Below are positions 7,592 through 13,154 of a DNA stretch of 13,154 bases, in pieces. The stretch is from contig CALCOW010000292.1 of the NCBI GenBank assembly GCA_937899935.1, positions 1 through 13,154 on the forward strand, read 5' to 3'. The notes beneath the pieces were generated by a model. It had not been told where the DNA came from, made no database searches, and saw nothing but the letters and a program-made list of their open reading frames with translations. The translations under genes and the position numbers were made by a program. The stretch comes from an uncultured Phycisphaerae bacterium. Its GTDB lineage: Bacteria > Planctomycetota > Phycisphaerae > Phycisphaerales > SM1A02. Positions within the stretch are counted from its first letter, which is position 1. Every line of letters begins with the position of its first letter.

Positions 7592-7596
7592 AGGAG
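7592..7596 (+). promoter_or_regulatory. Shine-Dalgarno site fixing the L,D-transpeptidase start
   Basis: AGGAG lies six bases before ATG 7603, ideal spacing. It favours this start over an in-frame TTG at 7531, which has no such site and would add 24 residues unlike the rest of the protein. Confidence 0.75.
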
Positions 7597-7602
7597 TTGG
7601 CA

Positions 7603-8952
7603 ATGGCGCTTCCTAGCCAGCAATCTGGACCAAATCGACGCAGTAAACACTCATACCGCCGCAAGAACGGCCGTTTCGGTAGCCGCCGATGGCTCATGCT
7701 CTTGGTGGTTCTTGTTGTGGCAGGCATTGTGGTGTGGATTGTTGTGGGATCCGAAGATGCGACCACCACACAAAATCTCGCCACGAGTGCTCCACAAGGA
7801 GCGTCCCCACCTCAGCCAGCGACAGCTTCTGCACAGTTGATTGAGCAGCCAACACCGCAGCCTGTTTTATCTGTCAGTCAGCCGCCGCGAACGGCGATCC
7901 CGGAGCCCGGTGGGGGCGTTGTCTCTGAGCCAAGTGTAGTCGGTCAGCCAGTCAAGACTTCAACCCCGGCGACTCAATTGACCATCGCTCCACCAGTCGG
8001 GTTAACCACTCGCTCGCCACAAGATGAAGTAACACCAACGGCGGGAGCATCTCAGACACCAGTCACGACAGTGGCCATGTCGAGCCCCGCACCAAATGTG
8101 ATTACCCCACCCATTTTGGTCGCCGGAACGCTTCCGCTGATGACAGCCGATGCAGTGCCGGAGCAGATGAAAGAAGGTCTTGCTGCATTACAGGCAGGCA
8201 AGATTGTTGAGGCACGTCGCCTGCTCAGCCAAGCGCTTCGTTCGGGTGAGATTAAACAGTCAACAGCGAACGAAATTAGAGAGCTGTTGAGTGATATCAA
8301 TGCAAGGCTTGTGTTCAGCCGAGAAATTCATCCCGAGGATCCTTTCAGCTTAACCTATAAGGTGCAGCCAAACGATTCACTTTCGCGCATTCGTAAGAAG
8401 TTGGCGGTTCAGACTGACTGGCGTTTCATCCAGCGTATCAATGGCATTTCTGCGCCGAATCGCATCCGAATTGATCAGACGCTTAAGATCATCACAGGGC
8501 CATTTCACGGTGTGGTTGAGCGATCAACATTCACGATGGATATCTATTTGGGAGACGGCAATGAGCAGGTGTATGTCTGCAGTTTGCCGGTGGGGCTCGG
8601 TGAGTTCAACGCCACGCCCATGGGCCACTTCCGCGTTCGGCCAAATTCGAAGCTGGTCAACCCAGAGTGGATTAATCCCCGTGATGGCACACGTTACACG
8701 GCCGATGACGAGTTGAATCCAATTGGTGAGTATTGGATGGGTCTTCAAGGTATCGATGAGGCCAACAGAGATATGGCCGGTTATGGCATCCATGGGACCA
8801 TCGAGCCAGAGTCGATTGGTCGCAATGCCTCGATGGGCTGCGTTCGTATGTATCCAGAGGATGTCCAGCTGGTCTATCAGATGTTCGCTGATGGCGTCAG
8901 CACTGTTGAGATAAAGGACCAACGCATTAATGCTACTGCGGCCGCTGAGTAA
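7603..8952 (+). CDS. Membrane-anchored LysM L,D-transpeptidase (YkuD domain)
   Basis: This 449-residue protein probably forms 3-3 peptidoglycan cross-links or attaches proteins to the wall, working on the outer face of the inner membrane. In order it has a basic cytoplasmic N-terminus (1-29), one membrane helix (about 30-48), a long Pro/Thr/Ser/Gln-rich linker (about 50-180), a helical TPR-like stretch with AALQAGKIVEARRLLSQAL, a LysM peptidoglycan-binding domain from YKVQPNDSLSRIR (about 250-300), and a YkuD catalytic domain. His397 in YGIHGT and Cys413 in SMGCVRM are the catalytic pair, 16 residues apart as expected. Methionine occupies the place of the usual histidine in SHGC, a position that varies in the family. 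The start is set by a good AGGAG. folP begins only 44 bp downstream. Its presence supports a peptidoglycan wall in this organism. Confidence 0.92.
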   Translation: MALPSQQSGPNRRSKHSYRRKNGRFGSRRWLMLLVVLVVAGIVVWIVVGSEDATTTQNLATSAPQGASPPQPATASAQLIEQPTPQPVLSVSQPPRTAIPEPGGGVVSEPSVVGQPVKTSTPATQLTIAPPVGLTTRSPQDEVTPTAGASQTPVTTVAMSSPAPNVITPPILVAGTLPLMTADAVPEQMKEGLAALQAGKIVEARRLLSQALRSGEIKQSTANEIRELLSDINARLVFSREIHPEDPFSLTYKVQPNDSLSRIRKKLAVQTDWRFIQRINGISAPNRIRIDQTLKIITGPFHGVVERSTFTMDIYLGDGNEQVYVCSLPVGLGEFNATPMGHFRVRPNSKLVNPEWINPRDGTRYTADDELNPIGEYWMGLQGIDEANRDMAGYGIHGTIEPESIGRNASMGCVRMYPEDVQLVYQMFADGVSTVEIKDQRINATAAAE

Positions 8953-8996
8953 GCAGTTTCATCGGCCAGTGATGGAACAGTGATGGTGCCCCATAC

Positions 8997-9893
8997 ATGC
9001 CCGGGCAAATCTCCCATACTCATGTCAATCAACCATGGACGGTTCGTCCCCAAACGGCGATTGCTCTTGATCAACCTCGCCTGATGGGCATCGTTAACGT
9101 GACCCCAGATAGTTTTTCAGATGGTGGTCGCTGGCTGGATCCTGCAGCAGCAGTTGATCATAGTCTGTCAATGGTCGAACAAGGTGCGGCGATTCTCGAC
9201 ATTGGTGGTGAGTCATCACGGCCTGGCGCAGAAATAGTGTCTCCGCGTGACCAGATCAAAAGAGTGATCCCCGTCATTCAGAGCTTGTCGGCACAGACAG
9301 AGGCTCTGATCTCTATCGATACGACCAGCAGTGAGGTTGCGCAGGCATCCCTGGATGCCGGTGCGTCCATCATCAATGATATTTCTGGAGGCACCGAAGA
9401 TACGGCGATGTTGCCACTGGCCGCAAAGGCGAAGTGTGGAGTGATCCTCATGCATCGCCTGACGCATGCAGCCCAAGATCACTATGCACATCAACACCCC
9501 ACACCACCGAAATATGAAACTGGTGTGGTAGAGACTGTCCGTGATCACTTATTTTCACGAGCTCAAGCAGCCGAAGCAGCTGGCATCAATCGTAGCGCCA
9601 TCGTGCTTGATCCTGGACTGGGCTTTGGAAAGGACGTTCAGCAGAACCTGAAATTAGTTCAGGCGACGGATCGACTTTTGGGCCTGGGTTATCCATTGCT
9701 TTCAGGAGCCAGCCGCAAGAGCTTTCTTGGAGCGATCATCGGAGAATCTGATCCAGGAGGCCGGGACGTCGCCTCACTGGCCATAAGCTTGCTGCACTAT
9801 CTGGCTGGGGTTCGCCTCTTTCGGGTCCATGATGTGCTGGCTCATCATCAGGCGTTAAGGATCGCAGCAGCCGTCGATGCCCCCGGATCGTAG
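8997..9893 (+). CDS. folP: Dihydropteroate synthase
   Basis: FolP condenses p-aminobenzoate with 6-hydroxymethyl-7,8-dihydropterin diphosphate to dihydropteroate in folate synthesis; it is the sulfonamide target. The 298-residue TIM barrel shows all main motifs: MGIVNVTPDSFSDGG (30-44), DIGGESSRPGA (68-78), SIDT (106-109), NDIS (127-130), DPGLGFGK (205-212), SGASRKSFLG (236-245) and RVHDV (276-280). The segment after LMH (151-153) departs from the common MHM-G-P-MQ form and holds five histidines in fifteen residues. The ATG at 8997 has only a weak GATGG upstream; about 25 residues precede the first conserved motif, as in many homologues. The 44-bp gap after the transpeptidase gene suggests co-transcription. 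With the cyclo-ligase gene it makes this a loose folate neighbourhood. Confidence 0.96.
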   Translation: MPGQISHTHVNQPWTVRPQTAIALDQPRLMGIVNVTPDSFSDGGRWLDPAAAVDHSLSMVEQGAAILDIGGESSRPGAEIVSPRDQIKRVIPVIQSLSAQTEALISIDTTSSEVAQASLDAGASIINDISGGTEDTAMLPLAAKAKCGVILMHRLTHAAQDHYAHQHPTPPKYETGVVETVRDHLFSRAQAAEAAGINRSAIVLDPGLGFGKDVQQNLKLVQATDRLLGLGYPLLSGASRKSFLGAIIGESDPGGRDVASLAISLLHYLAGVRLFRVHDVLAHHQALRIAAAVDAPGS

Positions 9894-9960
9894 AACATTG
9901 CCGATTTAAAAACCTATTGCTTTTCTGGGCTCGGGCCTACGCGCCCAAACAGACCGCCCC

Positions 9961-9969
9961 TGCTACTAT
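9961..9969 (+). promoter_or_regulatory. Possible extended -10 promoter for the thioredoxin gene
   Basis: TGCTACTAT fits the extended -10 form TGn-TAnnAT-like (four of six hexamer matches), 43 bp before the thioredoxin ATG. No -35 element is seen at the right distance. This site, in the 118-bp gap after folP, would give a leader of about 35 bases containing the AGGAG ribosome site. Confidence 0.28.
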
Positions 9970-10011
9970 TAGTCGTTTCAATTACAGTTTTCAGGCAGGA
10001 GTCCACGAAAG

Positions 10012-10353
10012 ATGGCCAGCGAAAATACACTTGCTTTCACCGATGACAACTTTGATGCAGAAGTGCTCAACAGTGATGTCCCAGTTCTTGTGGACTTTTG
10101 GGCCGAGTGGTGTCAACCATGCAAGATGCTTGGGCCCACCATTGACGAGCTTGCCGGTGATTACCAAGGCCGTGCAAAGGTCGGAAAACTTAATACCGAT
10201 GAGAGTCGTCAGGTAGCCGTCAAGTTTGGTATCACAGCAATACCAACAGTCATGATCTTCAGTGATGGTGAACTGAAAAAGACACTTGTTGGTATGAATA
10301 GCAAAGATAAATATGCTGAGGCACTCGACGAGTTGGTTTCTTCGCCAACATGA
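10012..10353 (+). CDS. Thioredoxin with CQPC active site
   Basis: A 113-residue single-domain thioredoxin, close to the usual 105-110, with no signal peptide, so a cytoplasmic disulfide reductase that receives electrons from thioredoxin reductase. VLVDFWAEWCQPCKML carries the redox pair Cys34 and Cys37; the cis-proline loop is AIPTVMIF. The residue between the cysteines is Gln-Pro rather than the standard Gly-Pro, which may shift redox potential or partner choice. The remaining core (LVDFWA, KLNTDE, KFGITAIPT) is typical. AGGAG (9997-10001) precedes the ATG by ten bases. The exported peptidase gene starts 69 bp downstream and may share the transcript. I leave out a symbol because the CQPC variant may be a secondary thioredoxin rather than the main TrxA. 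Confidence 0.94.
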   Translation: MASENTLAFTDDNFDAEVLNSDVPVLVDFWAEWCQPCKMLGPTIDELAGDYQGRAKVGKLNTDESRQVAVKFGITAIPTVMIFSDGELKKTLVGMNSKDKYAEALDELVSSPT

Positions 10354-10410
10354 TTCGTCGACAGGTTTGTCTCAATAGCCCCATCCCAAGTGTTTCGTGG
10401 TGGCGGTAAT

Positions 10411-10416
10411 GGGAGG
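10411..10416 (+). promoter_or_regulatory. Shine-Dalgarno site fixing the S9 peptidase start
   Basis: GGGAGG lies six bases before ATG 10423. It rules against an in-frame GTG at 10390, which would put eleven extra residues in front of an otherwise normal signal sequence. Confidence 0.75.
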
Positions 10417-10422
10417 CATTCG

Positions 10423-12624
10423 ATGAGAGCTTCATTACAGGCTGTGTTCACAGCTTTCGCTCTTGTGGTGTCTTGTGGCATCGCAGGCGCTGATCAAACA
10501 CCAGTTGTTGTCACTGACTTAACCAAGCTGCGCACGATTTCTGATATCGATGTTTCATGGGATGGTCGTTTGGCGATCTTTGTCTTGCATTCGATGGCGC
10601 AGATTGAATCTCAGGAGAATGGCTCGCAAGCAGTCCATGAATGGGCGAACCAGTCGCATCTTTTTGCGATTGATCTGACGACGCAAAATGACCAGCCAAC
10701 CCAACTCACCTTTGGAGAACGACGAGATTCTTCACCCCAACTCAATCCAAAGGCCGACCAGATTGCGTTTGTTCGCAATGATGAAAACGGCGAGCCACAA
10801 GTATGGGTGTTACCTTTAACTGGCGGTGAAGCTCGCCAGATTACAGCAATGAAAGGTGGGGTAAGCCAGCCAAAATGGTCGCCTGATGGCTTGCGACTTC
10901 TTGTGCGGTCAGCAGTGCCAGTCACGGAATTGACGGCACCGCCGCCATGGCCGAATCAACGTCCTGGTGCACCACAAGTTTCATCGCAAGTAAGCGCCGA
11001 TCCTGATGGCTCTATTGAACAGATTCACAAGTGGCTCGACGAGAATGCGAGTAGCGGCAATCCAATTGTCTTCAACAGGCTCAATGTGTTGTCGGAAGTC
11101 GGCTATGCAGAACCTCTCGCGCTCCAGCAACTTTATCTGATCGATATCAGCGATCGTGACCAAATGTCTCAGCTCACCGATGATGCCGCGAGCTGTCGTG
11201 ATGCCGTCTTTTCTCCTGATGGACTTCGTGTGGTGTATGTTCGTTCTCGGACGACTGAGCAACATCCAGATGAGGAAGAAGACGATGCGCTCTGGCAGGT
11301 TGATATTGAGACAAAATCAACCAAAGAGCTGCTATCGCTTAAGGGTTGGCGCCTCCGTCAGCCACAGTTCAGCCCAGATGGAAATGTCTTAGCGTATACG
11401 GGTCAGCAAACGGATGCGCCGGCATTTCGTCAGTGGCAAATTGGTCTTGCATCTCTTAAGAAAGACGTTGTTAGTAACTACTACTGGCTGACGGATGCAT
11501 CGACACTTGATCGCTCTGTGCAAAGGTTCCAATGGCTTGACGGACGTGAAGCACTGATCTTTAACTGCGCCTCAAAAGGCGGCTATCCGCTTCTTCTGGC
11601 GAGCTTTGGTCTCATCAAGCCCGCTGAACTAATCGGTACTGCTGATGGTTTACCTAGAGGGGTTCATAGTTTTGCCTCTGGTGGGGGTGTCATCATCTAC
11701 ACCCTTACCACTTGGGAGAACCCTTCCACCCTGCGGATACGTAGAGGTGAGGAAGATAAACAGATCTTTAATCCAAATGCATGGATTAACACGCGTGCTG
11801 TGTCACAGCCCAGTCAATATCAAATCAACGTAGAAGATAGGGTCATTGACTATTGGTTGATGCCGCCCACACAACAGAATCAATCTGAAAATCAGACGTT
11901 CAAAGTTCCGGTTGTGCTTGAGATTCACGGTGGTCCATCGGCGATGTGGGGACCCGGTGAACGAACAATGTGGTTCGAGTTCCAGCTGCTTTGCAGCTAT
12001 GGCTATGCAGTGGTGTATGCTAATCCGCGTGGGAGTGGCGGCTATGGTGAGTCGTTTCAGCGAGGAAACTATCAAGACTGGGGCGATGGTCCATCTCGGG
12101 ACGTTCTTGCTAGTTTAGATTCAGCGCTTGCTGATAATTCCTGGCTAGACGCAGATCGGCAGGTCGTGACCGGAGGTAGTTATGGCGGCTATTTGACGGC
12201 ATGGATCGTCGCCCATACCCAGCGGTTTAAGGCTGCTGTTGCGCAACGAGGGGTGTATGACCTGAAGACATTTTTCGGTGAAGGGAATGCCTGGAAGTTA
12301 CTTGGTTATGCCTTCGGTGGAGAGCCTCACGATGATCGGTATGTGCAGAAGATTGAAGCTAATTCAGTTGTACCTATTGCAGATCAGATCTACACACCAC
12401 TCTTGATTATGCATGGTGTCAATGACATGCGCACCGGTGTCTCTCAGTCGCTGATGCTCTATCGCACATTAAAGGTCTTAGGTCGTCCAGTTGAATATGT
12501 GCTTTATCCCGAAGCTGATCATGATCTTTCTCGACGTGGCAACCCACATCAGCGGCTGGATCGCCTGGATAGAATCCTGGCATTTTTTGCTCGCTTTGCG
12601 GCGCCAACCGCGTCTGAGGAATAG
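10423..12624 (+). CDS. Exported S9-family serine peptidase (prolyl oligopeptidase / acylaminoacyl-peptidase type)
   Basis: A 733-residue peptidase that probably trims short peptides outside the cytoplasm. The first 23 residues form a signal sequence with cleavage after AGA; VVSC (15-18) also resembles a lipobox, so a lipoprotein form is possible. Residues of about 35-400 form a TolB/PD40-type beta-propeller, with repeats such as QPKWSPDGLRLLV, DAVFSPDGLRVVYV and QPQFSPDGNVLAY. The C-terminal alpha/beta-hydrolase domain has HGGP (502-505), YANPRGSGGYGESF, the nucleophile Ser586 in GGSYGGY, Asp668 in HGVNDMR and His700 in EADHDLS, a complete catalytic triad with family-typical spacing. The start is set by GGGAGG six bases upstream. 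The gene follows the thioredoxin gene by 69 bp. Subfamily (S9C versus others) is not certain. Confidence 0.93.
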   Translation: MRASLQAVFTAFALVVSCGIAGADQTPVVVTDLTKLRTISDIDVSWDGRLAIFVLHSMAQIESQENGSQAVHEWANQSHLFAIDLTTQNDQPTQLTFGERRDSSPQLNPKADQIAFVRNDENGEPQVWVLPLTGGEARQITAMKGGVSQPKWSPDGLRLLVRSAVPVTELTAPPPWPNQRPGAPQVSSQVSADPDGSIEQIHKWLDENASSGNPIVFNRLNVLSEVGYAEPLALQQLYLIDISDRDQMSQLTDDAASCRDAVFSPDGLRVVYVRSRTTEQHPDEEEDDALWQVDIETKSTKELLSLKGWRLRQPQFSPDGNVLAYTGQQTDAPAFRQWQIGLASLKKDVVSNYYWLTDASTLDRSVQRFQWLDGREALIFNCASKGGYPLLLASFGLIKPAELIGTADGLPRGVHSFASGGGVIIYTLTTWENPSTLRIRRGEEDKQIFNPNAWINTRAVSQPSQYQINVEDRVIDYWLMPPTQQNQSENQTFKVPVVLEIHGGPSAMWGPGERTMWFEFQLLCSYGYAVVYANPRGSGGYGESFQRGNYQDWGDGPSRDVLASLDSALADNSWLDADRQVVTGGSYGGYLTAWIVAHTQRFKAAVAQRGVYDLKTFFGEGNAWKLLGYAFGGEPHDDRYVQKIEANSVVPIADQIYTPLLIMHGVNDMRTGVSQSLMLYRTLKVLGRPVEYVLYPEADHDLSRRGNPHQRLDRLDRILAFFARFAAPTASEE

Positions 12625-12631
12625 TCATCTG

Positions 12632-12655
12632 GGCCGACGAAAGGCACTTTTGGCC
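12632..12655 (+). terminator. Weak hairpin after the S9 peptidase gene
   Basis: GGCC (12632-12635) pairs with GGCC (12652-12655), and AAAG (12640-12643) with CTTT (12647-12650), around a GCA loop; a four-base internal loop interrupts the stem. It starts eight bases past the stop codon. No T-tract follows, so termination here is only possible, not shown. Confidence 0.22.
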
Positions 12656-12783
12656 AAGCAGGTTTAACCAAATTAACAATTCATAGCTTTTCTGCCCCTG
12701 TACCCCCGATTCGTTCGCGTGGTTCTGTGGCGGCGTTCTTAACGCGAGGGGCGTGGGCGCCATAGTAAGAAAGAGGAACAGCG

Positions 12784-13154
12784 CGATGAGATGTTCATAC
12801 TTGATTCTGGGGCTGGGTTGTTTTCTATGCGCCTCCTACGTTGCTTCGACTGCTCATGCGCAGCAAGATGATCCCGATTGTTTTTGTGAGGGTCGTTACC
12901 AACTGGGTCAGCCTGTCACATTACTGGTTGATCATCCAGCGGACGCACGTGGTCTTGAAGCGGGCACCGCTGGCAAGGTGCTCTGTGCCAATGAACGAAT
13001 TAATGGATGGGTTCTTGTTGGTTGGTTGGGATACGACAACCAAGGCAAGGCTGTCAATAGTCTATGTGAGTGTGGCGAGTTGGATTGGGATCATAAGGGT
13101 TGGTGGGTCAAGTGTCAGGATATTCGCCCAGGATGGCCAGCACCTGAACTGGGT
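12784..13154 (+). CDS. Secreted Cys-rich protein, planctomycete-type SH3-like domain, 3'-truncated
   Basis: The first 123 residues of a gene that runs past the window. A hydrophobic signal sequence ends with likely cleavage after AHA (23-25). The mature part has six cysteines (32, 34, 67, 94, 96, 110), enough for three disulfides, so the protein is probably folded outside the cytoplasm. GQPVTLLVDHPADARGLEAG, GKVLC, WVLVGWLGYD, CECG and GWWVKCQDI suggest a small beta-barrel, SH3-like, with short Gly turns; I recall similar repeated domains in secreted planctomycete proteins, but this is from memory, and no function is known to me. AGAGGA (12772-12777) lies six bases before the ATG. The 159-bp gap before it contains a GCGTT-CTT-AACGC hairpin (12733-12745). 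Whether the domain repeats, or is followed by an anchor, cannot be seen. Confidence 0.75.

Noticed and set aside
8524..8922. A 132-codon open frame on the minus strand opposite the transpeptidase gene.
   Set aside because: It is wholly antisense to conserved LysM/YkuD coding sequence, has no ribosome site, and its translation shows no domain.
9927..9946. GGGC/GCCC pairing after folP as an intrinsic terminator.
   Set aside because: Only four base pairs in competing registers and no T-tract; more likely chance in a GC-rich stretch.
12784..12830. A lipoprotein signal on the last gene because of cysteines at 12 and 15.
   Set aside because: Neither cysteine is preceded by a lipobox; AHA followed by QQDD at 25/26 is a better ordinary cleavage site.

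Overview
The window looks like chromosomal DNA from a free-living member of the Planctomycetota, most likely Phycisphaerae-like. This is an inference. It rests on two outer-membrane porins with an N-terminal coiled coil followed by an 'EIRGLVQDVLAD' linker, on scattered housekeeping genes in short transcription units, and on a final gene for a secreted Cys/Trp/Gly-rich protein of a kind I associate with this phylum. Base composition is moderate and even throughout. I see no insertion sequence, phage gene, CRISPR array, tRNA or rRNA.

Layout. Positions 3-1319 hold the 3' part of a porin gene, closed by a clear rho-independent terminator (1371-1401). A second, diverged porin of the same family follows (1594-3210). 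glmS, which makes glucosamine-6-phosphate for the cell envelope, lies on the minus strand (3266-5104), convergent with porin 2. Divergent from it is rarA (5387-6586), an AAA+ replication-fork ATPase that lacks the usual C-terminal tail. A 227-bp gap with strong RNA-like pairing separates rarA from a 5-formyltetrahydrofolate cyclo-ligase gene (6814-7413). In proteobacteria that enzyme's gene often follows 6S RNA. Downstream come a membrane-anchored LysM L,D-transpeptidase (7603-8952), folP (8997-9893), a thioredoxin with a CQPC active site (10012-10353), an exported S9 serine peptidase (10423-12624), and the start of the secreted Cys-rich protein (12784 to the window end).

How the genes fit together. 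Two themes recur. One is the envelope: porins, GlmS for amino-sugar supply, an L,D-transpeptidase for peptidoglycan cross-linking, and two exported proteins. The other is folate: cyclo-ligase and dihydropteroate synthase flank the transpeptidase gene. Plus-strand genes from 6814 to 12624 are separated by 44-189 bp, so partial co-transcription is plausible, but a strong hairpin at 7412-7457 and an extended -10-like site before the thioredoxin suggest several units. I found no clearly new multi-gene system. The items most worth a second look are the possible structured RNA at about 6600-6795, the short RarA C-terminus, the altered sugar-phosphate loop in GlmS, and the terminal Cys-rich protein.
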